Shown: positions 13,150 through 27,463, counted from the first letter of the stretch. The stretch is DNA of 64,000 bases from Trochalopteron elliotii (GCA_024734555.1 JANPWX010000360.1:1422774-1486773); one strand, 5' to 3'. The notes: generated from the sequence alone by a model not told the origin. Numbers and translations are program-made.

Positions 13150-14190
13150 ATGACTATTCATTCAGACCACAACAGGAAGAGAAAGGGGCTAACACAGGAG
13201 GATCTGCCAAATATCCCCAGTGCGTCACACAGCCGGGCTGCAGAGGGATGTGCTGAATTTCAATTTATTCTCCCTAGACCCACACTGATATCCTTGCCAG
13301 TCCCCTTACTGAGCTGGATTTCCTCCCTTGAAGGCCCACTGCTGCCTCAGAGCCCCCAGGGGCTCACACTGTGCTGAGTCCTTTACGTTCAGGAAGATTT
13401 ATTCTTTTTAGCTTTTGAAAAATGCAACCACAGAGCCCAGCCTCTCCAGCTCAGTGCTGGGAACTGCAGAGCCCTGACTTTTATGTACATTTTTCCTTTT
13501 ACTGCTTTGCTTGCTGTGTTCCTGGGGCAGCAGCTGTATAACCCAGGCCTCGCATACTGCCAGTCTCAAAGAGAAGCATGTGCCTGAGTGTTTCCCTGGA
13601 TCTGGGCCAGAAATGGCATCTCACAATGTTGGTGTGGACTCACACTGGCGATGCACTGGTGCTAGGAGGGAACCTCTGGTGTTAGCCCAAGGGCAAGCAG
13701 GACAAGTCTAAAGAAATAACGTTGGTTTGTGGAGTTTTTTTCTGCTGAGAGTAAGAGAACAAGGTGAAAGGACCTACTGGAATGCACTGCTGAGCTCATG
13801 TGCAGGTGCCAGCAGAGCAAAAACCTGAGGCCAGGCCTTGCCCAGAGGCTGAGCCGGCAGCGGGGGCCCCTCACTGTGCAGCCGCTGCACTCCCGGCCCT
13901 GCGCTCTCTCCTGGCCCCAGGGCACTCAAGCTGGATGGCCACAGGGAGGAAGGGGAGGCAGCAGGGCTTTCCCTGGGAGGTGTGTCCTGGCCAGCTCTGG
14001 GGAATGTGGAGCCTTCTTGGCTGCAGGCTGTCCTCAAGGGAAATGGTGGCATTGCTCTGTGAAGGCCTTGCAGAGTCCTGGTACCAGCTGGGCGGGCACC
14101 TTGGGCCCAAGCCTTGCCCAATGTCTTTCATCATAGTCTCTGACACTGGAAAAGGCTGTGAGCTGTCTTAATAAAACTGCAACTGCTTCA
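13150..14190 (+). other. GC-rich block ending in a polyadenylation signal
   Basis: This kilobase is clearly richer in G and C than the DNA on either side, most strongly from about 13795 to 14130. Several overlapping open frames of 87-123 codons exist on both strands, as expected by chance in GC-rich DNA, and none resembles a known protein. At 14170-14175 there is an AATAAA, followed about 25-40 bases later by a GT-rich stretch, which is the layout of a real polyadenylation site for a plus-strand transcript. It could be the last exon of a non-coding RNA, an exapted or decayed retroelement, or a local GC island. A possible element 13791-14181 starts TG, ends CA and is flanked by ACTGC on both sides. 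However, ACTGC followed by TG also occurs near 13339, and an LTR with its polyA signal a few bases from its end would be odd. The identity is unresolved. Confidence 0.4.
14170..14175 (+). terminator. candidate polyadenylation signal AATAAA
   Basis: Canonical AATAAA followed by candidate CA cleavage points within about 20 bases and then a GT-rich downstream element (about 14190-14210). It sits at the 3' edge of the GC-rich block. The hexamer occurs often by chance in AT-rich DNA, so its position at a composition boundary and the GT-rich follow-on are the only support. Confidence 0.35.
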
Positions 14191-17100
14191 ATTGTTGTAA
14201 AGTTTGTGTAAGAGAATTAAACTGAAAAGGAACAGCAACAAACCTTACGTACGAAAGTTAATACAAATCTGGAAAGAGGGTAAAATCTGAGCAGTTAGTG
14301 AGAGTATTGTTTTTTTGTCAAAATGTAAATTTGGAGCATTATCAAGACAGAAAACAGCGAAAATTTTATGAGCTATGAAATATTCGTAATATACCAAAGT
14401 TCTATATTTGTTTGAAGGATAAACAGACTTTTAAAAGCCCTTCTAATTTTATACAGTGTTTCAATTAGCAGCACTGCAGATTTATTTTATAATCTAATCA
14501 TCAGTGATGCATTTCAGTGATATAACACTGCTCACTCACAGATCTCAAAGCACTTTGATAAAGACAATTATTTTCATTTCGCAGAGATAGTTTAGGACAG
14601 GAGAGTCTTTGTGACTTGTCGAGGAAAACACAAAAGCTCATTTCCTTTTGCCAGAGGCAAGTGTGGTAAGAAAAGATGAAGAAATGCCTGAGGGTAATAG
14701 ACACATTTATTTTGTACAAACCAGCTGGGTCTGGTCAAGGTTTGCCAGTTTAGGTGGGGCACCAGGCAGATGCAGGCAGCTTCAGGTTAGGTTGGGCTAG
14801 TTCATGCCTTGTATTTCTAGTTTCTTGTGCCAGAAGTCTGGCTGTACCTAGCAAAATACACATGAATATGTCTTCAATTCCTGACGGTGAAATAGCATGG
14901 GGGCTTTTGATTGTTTGTGTACAAACTGAATCAGCATAATTACTGAACTTGGTTGAGCATGGGACTCACCCATTTTGACTCCAAGGCTCACTACAGTAAA
15001 TATCACTTTGTGCAGACTCCAAGTCTTGTGATCCCTTTTTAACTCAGGGTTTAAATGAACTCAATATTCAAGCAAAACACCGAGAAAGACATCAAGTGTC
15101 ACATGGTTTCATGTGGTTTTGATAAAACTCTCTAAACAGGGCCAGGCTTACTCAAAACTTACACAATGATTTTCCTTAAGGTTTGCTAATGGCAGCTGAG
15201 TTTTGTATTCATGACTAATTCAAGGCCAACCTAGTTTCACAGATGCTTAGAGTCTGCCAAGAAATTTTCTGAAGCTGTGCTTCCAATTGCTGTTAATTTA
15301 TTGTGAGAAAAGTGATGGCAGTGGCAATGGTCAATTGTGGATAAAGTTTCAATATGGAGAAGAGGTTACTGTTTTGAAGGGTGTGCTGTTGGTCAAAAGT
15401 GCATTTTCAGTCCCATTTTTCCACTTAGCACATCCTCCCTTTCTCTTCTGTCCTTTCTCTTCTGTCCTGATTCTGTACAGAAACAGGCCGATATGATCAG
15501 TTCTCCCTACCTGCTGAGCTGGACAGCTCTGTTTTGACTATATGCAGTCACGGGTGGAGAGACTGCTTTAATTAATGAGCCAAATTTCTCATGAGACAAG
15601 CAGCTAGCTCATTGATGATTTTCTCTAAGCTCAGGTCAGTCTGTACCTACATGTGAAAGTGTAATTTTAGTCTCAGTTCCTGTCCCTTCTTGTCTGTTCT
15701 TTTCTCTATCTCTCCCAAAAATGGATTATGGTTTAGACTTGGGGTGTTAATTTCATTATAGAGCAATTATGCTTAGGAGTGACCTCTGATGCTGTTTCAG
15801 TAAGGAAGGGTAGAGGACAGCTCAGGACAGTCTGCAGAGGGATGCAAAAAAAACACCTAAAAGGATTACTTTTCCCTCCTACATTGAGGAAGAATGATGA
15901 TAGGAACTGTAAGTGCCCTGTTTACTAGTACTGCTAAATTATATTTATCTTAGTTAAATTATATTTGTCTTCAGTTATAGCTTCCCTTCCTCCTTCCCCC
16001 TCACAAACCTACTCCAAACTGCCCAACATGGAATGAGCACATCTAGAAAGCTCTTTTTTCACAAGGGTCAGCCAAAATCCTACTAGGGACCTGCACCACT
16101 AGGTGTATTCCCTCCACTCCTCCAGCCCCCTAATGAGTCATCCTGTGCTGCTGACACTGTTCTCAGTGACTGGCAGCAGTGACTGGTCTGCCAGAGAGCC
16201 ACTGTAGAAGCCCATGTCTGTCATTAAGCTCTTCTTAAAATAAAAAGAGATTTTGTTGTTGCTCCTTATTGTATGTTACGCTTATATAGCTCTTGCCCTA
16301 AGCTTAGATTTCAAAATAGGAAATAGACAAAACAACTTTTTCATTGCTGCTTATTCTTGTCCTGGGAAAAAAAGTTGTGCTACTGCCTGACAGAGAACAA
16401 GAAGCCTAGACATTGTTCACAGAGGTTTTAAAGCTGCTTTAAAAAGCAAAACCAGTTTTAATTTCTTTGTCTTAAGCTATCCTATTTTCCCTAAAATTCT
16501 CAAGGACATGATGACCTTGTTGGTGTACTTTCAAGGTTTGACACTTGAGTAGTTTTAAACAGTTTTAAACTGCTATTACTGTTTTCCATTTACAGTAGTA
16601 ATGCATCAATTTTCTTAGAAGTTTTAAGATAGATTTGTTAGCCAGTCACCTTGCTTTTCACTGGGAAAATCTCATCATACTTTGGGAGAGAATTACAAAT
16701 TTGGAAAAAAATTGAAATAAGAAAAAACCATTTTTTTTCCTATATATGCAATGCATTTGATTGTAATAAGGGTTTAAGGGTTTAAGATAGGTGTTTATGA
16801 CTTCTGTTTTTTTCCAGTCATTTGCTAGCACCAAATTTTGGATTTTGCTGACAGGCCTAAAGAGTATATTCAATTCCCATGTCACTGCTGAGCATGAGAA
16901 TTGAGGAAGAACGTTAAGTCCACTGTTACCCACCATGGAGACTGGAAGATTCCTTCTCTAGAAGAACCTTTAGAAGTCACAGATCACTGAAGAATCAAGT
17001 AGGGATTCACCTGAACATTAGCCTAATTATTATGGCACCCTGAAGCAGATGAATAAATAGATTTTTGTCATTTGGCTTCAAATGGTAATTTGGTTTTAAA

Positions 17101-19569
17101 GTTTTCTGTGTAGCCATGCAGGCTCAGAGCTCCTTATTTTCAATAGGAAACTGAGATTCTCACTGATGACATTTAAATCCAGAAGGTATGGGTTTTGTAT
17201 AAGTGCCACATATTATGTACCTTTACAATAAAATGATGAGTCAATGACATCATTTACGTGTTTTAAAAATAGTGTCTAATTTATAGAAAGTGAGCAACTG
17301 AAGTCTCTAATCCCTTTTAAAATCCTTGTCATTTTTGTAGGATATTGAAAATCTATTTCTTTGCAGCTTGTGCTATCTTGACTTACTACAAGAGAAAAGG
17401 CATTTGATGTATCCATGTATGGATTATAAACAATTATATCTCCTCATGGTTAATGGGGACAATAAGTAAAGAGGTCTAATGCATTTCAGGTACATGTATA
17501 GCACTGTCATTAAAACATTTTTCAGTTCTGATGATGAGAATAGAGAAGGCAGACCTCTAAAATGCTGTAAACCTTAACTGGTGTCAAGTAGATAATTTGG
17601 AAGTATATGAAGAAGTTCAGATTTACCTCATCATACAACTGATAGTTTTCTTCAGTGTTTTTGCATTTTCAGTTGATTTAGAATACTTTTTTTAATGAAG
17701 AAACAAAATTATGGACATGAGAAGACTGAGAATTTAGATAACTTTCTGAGGAAAATTCAAATACATAGTATTTTTGCTTAGATGGAAGAAAGCAGATTTG
17801 AGATAAGAATTCAAAAAACGTAAATGAGACATAGACAAGGCAGATGATCTCTGTGGAGCAGAAGCAGTTAGAAGGCAATTACTCTGTGTTTCACAGAATG
17901 CCAGGATGTCCAGGAAGCTTATGTAGGTGACAGGGCAAATTACCTCATGTGTGGGTAGGAGAATCTGACCAGAACCCAAAACTGGCCAAGTTTACTGTTC
18001 TTCAACTTTGACTTACTATGTCATGTTTACTGTACTGAAAGTCATTAAAAGCTACACTCTTTTTCACTATTTAAATAAGTAACCCTTATTAGCAGCTCTA
18101 TGAGCAGCTATTCATATATTATGGAAAGTATGTTCTGAAATCAAACTTGCATTTGCCCTTAAGAAATATTCAAAGCTTTACTGTTTTGACAAAAAGGACT
18201 GGACTGACACCTTCTGAATCCATGTTTATTGACAAGTCAGGTGATAATTTTGTCTAGATAGCCCATCACGGACTTTTCAAAAATACTTCTATGTTTCAAA
18301 GATTAATATTGCAATCAGCATCATCAACCAAGCCATTTCAAGTTAATGAGATTGAGAGTCTCAGAAAATATTTAGGAGTACCAGTGAATAAAACAGGACC
18401 CACAGAGGAGATACCAGATGAAAAGCTTTATCTTGAATAAGGATTTTTGCCTAGAGGCAGTGTGCTTAAAAGATGTGTCCAGGATGTCAGAGGTCTGTTG
18501 GTCATGAAAATAGTGTTGCCAGTGTTGCTTTTCATGCCTAATATCTTTTGGCTGAATGAAATGCAATCAAGGTCTAAAATTAAAAAAAGCTGCACATCAA
18601 AGCACATCAATTGTTTTTATTCTTTGTATTTGTTTCTGGATCTAGAGATTAGCTTTTTGTCAAACCTTTCCTGGAACTAAAAGTGATTTTATAAAGGTTG
18701 AGCAAATACAGGGTGCTTTTCTGCAAAGGGGAAATGTAATTACAAAATATTGCATCATTTTCCACACAGGTTTAAAAGACCCTGTGAATCTTTAGTTTTC
18801 ACTAGGTTGCAATGGCCTAGTTGTAAGCTAGGATACAAAATACAAATTAAAAAAAAAAAAAAACCTTGAGGCAAAACTTAACCAAAGCCTCTGTAAGTGG
18901 GCATGAAATCCAGCACTCAGGTTTCACTCCAGACTTGTCATTCAGAGACTCATTACTTATTTTTTTGTTTAGAATCCTCAAAACCGAATTGCAGGTCTGT
19001 GCTGATGGGATACTGGGAAAATACTAGTGGAAAGAAACCACAAAAAGGTTGCATCCTAAAAATAAAGCATAGGTAAACAAGGCTTAAATACTGTCATAGA
19101 CTAGTGGTTGGTGACACCATGTGAATCCTTTCAGAATGCAAAGTTCTTATTACCACTGAATATTTCAATCCTAAATGTTTTGAATAAAAGGTCAGTGGGG
19201 TTTAGAAAAAAACTTATGAATGGGGATCTTTCTCATGCCTTACTAATCTGAGCATATTAGTTCTCTGTTGGAGGTCAAAACTGTCTGGGGATGATTTGAG
19301 AGCAAAGTGTGTGCTACATGGCACTGGAAGCAGAGGAATACTTTATCCAGTCCCTCTTCCTTGTTCAGTCCTTATGTGAGACTCACATATCCTGTATATG
19401 TGGCAGCTCCGAAGGAGTGCTGATTGACAGAGGAAGGGAAATAGAGCACGACCAACCTTTGGTTCCTTTCCCTCTCAGTGCTCTAATAATAAAACCACAT
19501 GAGTAACACTGGGGATCTCTGGATGTGATAGAGAGCAAAAGCGGAAATATACCAGGGTGCAGAGTAGAT
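14191..19569. other. gene-free DNA with small tandem duplications
   Basis: No gene or dispersed repeat recognised. Small local structures are a roughly 20-bp imperfect tandem duplication at 15936-15976, a perfect 10-bp tandem duplication (agttttaaac twice) at 16551-16570, and a poly-A run of 15 at about 18849-18863. Open frames up to 92 codons look like chance ORFs. Confidence 0.55.
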
Positions 19570-21389
19570 TCTCTGCTTGCCACTGTGGGGAGAAAATTAA
19601 CGTGGCCAAAGCTCAACTGAAGTTGAAGCTGGTCAGAACAGTGGGGAACAATAAAAAGAGGATTTTTTCAAGTATATTAATGGCAATAAGCAGTGTAAAA
19701 ATAGCATTGTCCCATTACAGGGTGAGAATAATCACCTCACAAACAGGGACTTGGACAAGGCAGAAGTATTTAACATATTCTTTGCCTTTGTCTTCAACAT
19801 GAATGATGGACCAAGGGGCTCTCAGAGCTGGCAGACCACAACTGCAAGAATCATTGACTCCCAGTCAACCCTGAAATTGGGTGGGATCTGCTGCTCCAGC
19901 TAATCCCTACAAATCAATGGGGCCTGATGGGGTTCATCCAAGAGTCCTCAAAGAGCTAGCTGATGTCATTGCAAAACCTTTCTCAATGATTTTTCAGCAG
20001 CCTTGGGAATTCGGAGAGGAATATCCTGATTTTCAAGAAGGACAAGAATGAGAAGTCCAGAAACTACAGACCTGTCAGTCTTACTTCAGTGCCTGAAGAG
20101 GATACGAAGAAGGTTATTCTGGGAGGTGTTGAAAAACACCTGAAAGCAGTCATCAGTCACAGCCAGCATGGCCTCATGAGAAGAAAGTCCTGCTTTATCA
20201 AACCTGATTTCCTTTCATGACAAGGTAACTGGTCAAGGGAAGCCAGTTGATCTAATATTTTTATATTTAAGTAAAGCTTTTGATACTGTCTCTCACACTA
20301 TCCTGTTGGATAAAATGTCCAGCACACATCTAGATAAACACATCCTGTGATGAGTGAGCAGCTGGCTCACAGGTCAGGTGCAAAGGGTTATAGTGAAGGA
20401 GGGAACATCAGACTGGTGACCTGTCACTAGTGTGGTTCCCAAGGCTCCATCCTTATCCCTGTGCTTGTCAACATCTCCATTAATGAGTTGGGCACAGGAC
20501 TGGAAGTGATGCTTAGCAAAGTCACGGAGGATGCAAAACTGGGAGGGGCTGTTGACTCCCTCAGAGGCCTGGAGGCCCTACAGAGAGATCTCAACAAATT
20601 AGGCGACTCAGCAATCACCAATGGTATGAAATTCAACAAGGGAAAGTGCTGCATTCTGCACCTGGGATGGCCAACCCTCGATATAAGGACAGAGTGGGGA
20701 ATGAGAGGCTGACACTGACGTGGAAAGGAACCTGGGGGTCCTGCTTGACGGAAAGTTGAATTTGAGTCAGCAGTGCCCTAGCAGCCAGGAGGGCAAAGGG
20801 TGTCCTGGCGGCATCATGCACAGCATGGCCAACCAGGCAAGGGAGGGTATTATCCCCTCTGCTCTGCACCGCACTGGGGCTGTCTCACCTCAAGTGCTGG
20901 AGGCAATTTTGGGTGACACAGTATAAGAAAGTCATTAAACTATTAGATTGTACCCAAAGGATAGAAACAAAGATGGTGAAAGGCCTTGAGGGGCAGCTAT
21001 ATTGAGGAGAAGCTGAGGTCAGTTGGTCTGTTCAGCCTGTGGAAAAGGAGACTGGTGGGAGACCTCACTGGAGTTACAACTTCCTGTGAGGAAGAGGAGG
21101 AGCAGGCACTGATCTCTTCACTGTCATGACCAGTGACAGGACTAAGGGAATGGTCTGGAGTTGTGTCAAGGGAGGTTTTGTTTGAATATTGGAACAAACA
21201 TTCTTCACCCAGGGGGTGGTTGGGCATGAACAGCCTCCCCAGGGAGTGGTCACAGCCCCAAGCCTGAGCTCAAGAAGATTTTGAATTTTCTTGGAAAATG
21301 GTGTGACTTTTGGGGATGATGTTGTGCAGGGTTAGGAGTTGAACTCGATGATGCTTGAGGGTCCCTTCCTACTCAGGATATTCAGTGAA
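19570..21389 (+). mobile_element. CR1 LINE, 5'-truncated, dead reverse transcriptase
   Basis: A 1.8-kb 3' portion of a CR1 retrotransposon. It starts in the linker before the reverse transcriptase (AKAQL..LKL motif at about 19607) and runs through the RT domain and C-terminal region to the CR1 3' end (ttgaactcgatgatgc, then tcccttcc, ending near attcagtg). Several frames must be joined to follow the protein, so frameshifts are present. In RT motif A (20258-20290) the usual YLDFSKAFD has tyrosine in place of the catalytic aspartate. The FADD box at 20521-20532 reads VTED, so its first aspartate is glutamate. The following KLGGAVDSL and the MKFNKGKC motif are well preserved. Downstream, LGVLLDGKLN (about 20732) and the segment after it are recognisable. 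Truncated 5' ends are normal for CR1, and this copy cannot move by itself. The 5' boundary is uncertain by about 30 bp. Confidence 0.93.
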
Positions 21390-24300
21390 ACTTTATTTCT
21401 GTGAAAGGGAATGCCATGGCTAACTCCATGAATTACAACAGCAGTATCAACACATCATGTATGAAATGGTATATACTTTCAGAATCACAGAAGAGGGTGT
21501 TTTATGCAATCCATCTCTGTGCTTGCTGTGACTATTGCTGTGCTTTAAGGACCAATCAGTAGCCACAGACTACACTACAATGAGCAAGTGTGCTTAAACT
21601 GGGCGAGAATTCAAATTGGTTTATGTTGTTAATGGTGCCATTCAGGAATAGATAGCAACTTTGAAATCCAACTTGATTAGTGTTCTAGCTTCCTTAAATA
21701 AAAAGATTTGTAAGGAAAAATGTAAAGTTATAAAGCACATTTTGAAAGGCTTTTTGTCCAGCACTGGTTTAAATTTTGAAGTTATCGAACTGAACATTTT
21801 ATTTAAATAAAACGAATGTGCTTTAGAGATCCAAAATAATAGTCTATTTGATTAATAGGCTTCCCTGACTCTCTTACTCATCATGTTAATTCTCCTGTCA
21901 ATAGTTGTTTTTATTCCTAAAAACAGTGATTTCAGTTAATAGTATCCATTTTGCATTTGATATTACTTGTCTTTTACAGAATAAAACATAAATTGGAAGT
22001 TCAACTAACCCCAAAATGCATGTTCATCTGCATGCTACGTAAAAGATTATATGTAGAACTCTGTAAAGTCAGAAATTCTGCCATAATCACTTAAAGGCAT
22101 TAATAAAAGACATTCATAATTATCAGTCCAAACCAGGAAAGGAGTGAAGAACGTTACATCTAAAACTCTTATTTAAAAGTAAAAATAATAATTTTTTAAA
22201 AACAGATTTTCATCTATCCTGATTGACTTACATCCTTAGTAGCCACTGGTCACATGTATACAGAAGCTCTGCAGTAATTTTTCCCATGCCAAATATACAC
22301 ACTTCCTTAAAAAATGGAGAAATGATTACTGGATGAAGTCAGAAAAAGTTTAAAATGCAGTAATATTTTCAGGCTCAGAAGTAACTTACAGCCATGCAGT
22401 TAATAAATGAGAAGCTTGCAATTTCTTTACACTGTCTGAATTAGCAGGTGCAGAGGCAGTCAAATGGAATGATAGATTTTTTAGAATCAGAGACAATCTA
22501 GCAAATAATACTATTCAAAATACTGTAATCCAGTCATATTGTTTTAATTGGGCAACATGGCATTGTGATAACAGATGGCAACTCCATGTGAACAGATTCA
22601 GCCAGACTGATAGCATTCTGCCCCAGCTCCTCTGAATGAACAGCTATGCACTTCCAGTTTATATTGCAATAGCTTCATTCAGATTTCACACTTGGATAGA
22701 CACCGTGCCATTATGAAAGCAAATACCATTTAAGGCTCCATGCATGAGTGTATGGAGATTTCATGGTAGTTTCTGTTACTGAAGTTTCAAGTTGGTTGGA
22801 GCTGTAATAGCTGAGCTGCATTAGAGTTAAGATATTACTGGTATCTGTCTACCCCAGGCAAAGGTTACAGTTCCTGGATCGAAGTTAGCAGAAATACCAT
22901 CTCTAAATCTTAACTGCTCCATCTAGATGGTGCCAGCTGACATCTATCTTCCACAATGGTTTATCCTAGGACACTGGGCGTTTTCAGCGGAAGTGCTACA
23001 CATGTTCCCCTCTACTGAACTCTGTGGTAACTCCTGGCAGAGAAATAGGATGGACAGCTGGAGGCAGAAACATCTTTAATTTTGGAGGAAGGATTTGCCA
23101 GAACTTGCTTCTCAAAATTCTAAATGTTAATAGCTTCCTTCTACAGAGATAAGAGCAGTTTCTAGGTCAGTGGATAACCAATGTAGTGCTGCCACTTTGG
23201 AGAGGGGAATATGTTAATGGGACATTTTGTCAAAACATGCAGAAGCGTCAGCTACTATGTTCTCCATAACACTCTTTATATCTGTGCACTACACAGAGCA
23301 GCAGAGTATGGGAGGGGTGGAATACAAGTTAGTTGTCTTACCCAATCCGTAGGGCATTACATCCTTTGGGATACGAGAGCCTCAGCCATTTGCTTCCTTC
23401 TATCAGTAATGTTCCAGGGGTGGGGGAGGAGAAAGAAACCAAATGTGAACAGACTCTGGCTGGCTCCTGTGCTCTGTGTGCTTTCTCACTCCCTTGCAAA
23501 CTCTCTCAAGAGCAATTGTAATCCAGCTGAAGTTTTTCCTGGCTCTTGCCCGATTTAACAGATGTTTAATAATGGTTCTGGATTACTATTTACATGCTGA
23601 ACAGTTTTCTGTTAGTCTGAAAAATTTTTAGTGAAAAAAGACTATGTTGGGGACGTGGTTGGAAAAAAAACCCAACAAAACAAACAAGAGAAACCCCCAA
23701 AATATAAAACATATTTTAATTCTCAGGATGTATATCTGATCAGCAACAATTTAGCTGCTTCCAGAGTGACTTTCTTAATGCCCCAGTACTTGAAATGTTG
23801 TTGTAGTACACTTGGCAGGCAATACAACGAGAAGATCATGATGTACAAAACCACATTAATTCCAAACAGCAGGCTTTATCTATCTCATCTGGCCCTTATA
23901 TGGCCTGCCACACTATTGTAGCTGAGCTTCTCACAATCTTTTGGGTATTTCTCCTCAATGCTTTAATGAAATACAGCAGTGCTATATTCTGCATGTTCTG
24001 TAAGAATGGTCCCAAGCATGGCTATGAACATGATGATCACCCTTTTCTCACATCTTCAGAGCTAACTTGTAAAGCTATGAATCTTCAGGCAACTGCTGGC
24101 AGCCTTGCTGACCATAACAAGCCACAGAATTAAGGCAGTTAGGTGACACACTGTGTACTTTTAAGGTGGCTATCCAGGTGTTCCAGAAGCCACACTTTCA
24201 GACCTGCTGCCCACAGCCTCTTATCCAAGTACAGGTGACTATACTGAAGACTGAAGTTCCTTACTAGTCAATGGAGAGTAATAGACAATTTTAGGGTATG

Positions 24301-25373
24301 AATCATCTGCTGAAGAACAGATGAATCACAGTCTTCAGTGCCCATTTCTCTTCATTTGGCACAGCAAATCCAGACAATTACTGGGTTAGAGAACTCCACA
24401 TTTGTTTAGACCTTTTTATGCCCTAATCTGGTCATAAAAACTGCTCTTGCAAGATCCACTGATGTTGTCGGTCACGTGAAATAAACTACAGTCAGTAAGT
24501 ATGCCTAGGTATTTTTGGAGATATCTATGTCAAAGTGATTTGTTTGAGGTCTCACACAGTACAGACACAAAGTCTGCATTTCACAAGCCTCAGGTCAAAA
24601 TGTTGTCTATTGATCTGTCTTACCAGTTCAGTGGAAATGAATAACCATTATAATTGCCACAAATTCAGAAGTTGCATATAGAAGGTCTTTTTGTTAAATA
24701 AAAAATGTCTTAATGATTAATTGCAGGAAGGAAGTGAAATCATGCATACCTCTACCCTATGGAGCAGTCTAAAAAGAGTTTGAAGCTATCCTTGTCTTTC
24801 ACTGTCCTATGAAAACAACATCTTTAAAACTTCCTTAAAGATTACTCTCTGGGTGAGAGGAGACCAAATGTAGGCTAGTGGGTCCACAAATGTAGGTTTT
24901 ACTCTGCTTCTCATTTTAACTGTATTATACTTTGTTTGAAATGGGGATTTCATTGGGTTACTTTGTGACTTCTCAGATGTCTTCCCCATTTAACACAGAA
25001 TTTTTCCACTTGAAGCTCATACCTCACCTTCCTGTTTATTTGCAAAGGTGCGAGGAAGGCACATATCTGAGAAACAAGAAACAATTTTATGAGATTAGGA
25101 AAAAGCACCATTTTTTAAACTGCTATTTAGACACTCAGTTTTCACTTGAAGAAGAAAATAATCCTTCAAAACTTGTGGTCTTGATGATGATCACCAAAAT
25201 GTGAAGTTTTAGAGATGCAGAAATGTTTGTATTTGCTTAAAGCCTGGAACCCCAGCTCTGAGAGATTAACTGTCCCATTTGCTCTTACCTCATACTGAAG
25301 CAAGCTTCTTGAAGGAGAGCACATTGTTATTTCATCACTTATCAAAGTAAGGAAAGCAAGAATAACAACAACA

Positions 25374-25398
25374 AAAGAAAGAAAGAAAAAAGAAAGGA
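25374..25398 (+). repeat. A/G-rich low-complexity run (GAAA)n
   Basis: Imperfect GAAA units on the plus strand, directly after a short AAC-rich stretch. Confidence 0.7.
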
Positions 25399-27463
25399 AT
25401 AATTTATTATTGTGATGACTTGTCAGAAATATTCCTGGACACCAAGAGTTGGAAAGAGGAAGAGATGAGGCTGAGACTGGGTACAGAAATTGCCAAAGCT
25501 GGATCTGAGCATGTTCCTAGTTAGTAGAGATCAATGTACTGCTGATTTAAATGCTATGAAACAGTCAAAAGGAAAACAGTTTAATTCCTATTTCACCCAC
25601 TCAGCTCATTTTCCTTTATGGTCTATTAGACAGATCTTCTACCAGTTCAGCTCAAAAGAAAAGAACTTCATCTGGACTTTCGGGCCCTTTTGGCTTTGGC
25701 ACAACCTTTGGCACAACCATGAAGTGCCTGGGAGGTGCAGCTGGGTATGAGTTCATAGGCAGCGCTGTATCTATTACACAAATGGGTAAAAGGACCAGGA
25801 AAAAAAAAAGCCAATAACAACACATTGCAGGGTTAGAAGATAATATTACCTTTATACAAGTTGGGCTCTCTACCAGCTTGTAGAGAACAGTTAAATGTTT
25901 GACTCAAACACCTGAAGGAGTCTTAGGCCCCACAGGTGGGAGCCTGGCATTAAGAGCACCAGGTCCCCTGAGCATCCTTTTTGCTGAACTCTTCCTAGAA
26001 GATACTGTTTTTTTGAAATCAGGAAAAGAGGACGCATTTTACTACATATCACATCCAGCTGTAGTTTTCTCACTTATGGTTGTAGGAAAGGATATTAACT
26101 CTTCCTCCTTAATTGGCAATGTAATTATACAATAAAATACAGATAATTTTAAAGCTTTTGTTGGTATCTCCTTTCAGCTGGTTTAATGTACTTCAGACTT
26201 AGAAAAGGCCCCCCATCTTTCTTTGCTTTATGAGAAAATGAAATATTAATGAATTTTACCCCAGATTTATCCCTCAAAGCAGAATCAAGGCATCATTAGA
26301 CACCTAAAAACCAAAGAGATTAGATTGAACTGATATGAACTAATTTAATGTTGCTTTAATTTATTGATTTCAGAAAATATTTATGCAGGTAGAAGGGATC
26401 AGTCTTCTTAAAATGTGAAAAAATAACAGCGCGTGAATTGTAATTTGCACTACTTAAAATTTACCATAAACAACCATATACTTTTCTAAAATACGTAAGA
26501 AAGAACAAGTTTAGCTTCTCTGTTGTAAAAAAATAGAGACAGTCAATTAATTTTCCATCCTACTCTTTTGAAAGAAAATATTAAAGGTCTATGGAAAAAA
26601 ATGAACAGGCATTTGGCAAAACCTGGCTTCTGACAAACTGGCAGCAGTGGTTGCATTACTGAAACCCATTCATAAATGCTGGCTGCTTCTTCCCTGGAAA
26701 AATGCCAGGGAAGTACCCACCCTGGCGTTTCCTTTCCCAGATACATCAATCCCCACTCTTAGGTCTTGCTGACATACATCAAAATTTGTTCTAAAGTAGG
26801 CCTTTTGTGCCATTCCAACTGACTCTAAACAGGGCAAGTAAGGATCACATCAGCCCATCTAGGTTTTATCTGTGGCTTCAGGTATTAGGGAGTTATATGT
26901 TGTTCTTCAACTATGTTTGCAGCATATACTAAAAAAGTGCAAGGCAGTAAAACACAGTAAAACTAGCATGTGTCAAATACCTATCATCTGAAGAGCTTAG
27001 TATTTCTTTATAATCAGGAGGAATGGCTTCTATTCTTTAGCTAGTTAATTTTACTTCAATGCATTCATGTCATTCATGTGCTCATGTAAATTACAGCAAA
27101 TGTAAAGCTTTCTTAAAGACAGGCAATAATGTGAATTTCCATAAACTTAATTCTAATCCTTTCTAGTACTCTAATGTATCAGCAAAAATGGACAGCTGTT
27201 GATACATATAGCCATACTCTGAGCAAGTCAAATGTTGAGCAGCTCCCATTTGGGAGTTCAAGCTAATAGGCACAATGCCTAAGTTAACAGACTTTGCTTC
27301 TCCTTCTGGCATGTATGCTTCTCCTCACCACCACATCCTGACATATTTTGCCCGCCCCCCTCAGATGTCTATCCAGAAGAAGAAGGAGATTTTGTGGCGT
27401 AAGAAATCCATGAAATTATGCACCCTTACCAAGGATTCTTTCTGTTGGACAGAATCTCTGTCC

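Noticed and set aside
13774..14171. Overlapping 87-123 codon frames on both strands
   Set aside because: GC-rich DNA has few stop codons, so long frames in several registers are expected. Composition is proline/alanine/glycine-rich without any domain.
16766..16788. Telomere-like GGGTTTA repeats
   Set aside because: Only two units, 8-bp spacing (AAGGGTTT) instead of TTAGGG, so not an interstitial telomere array.
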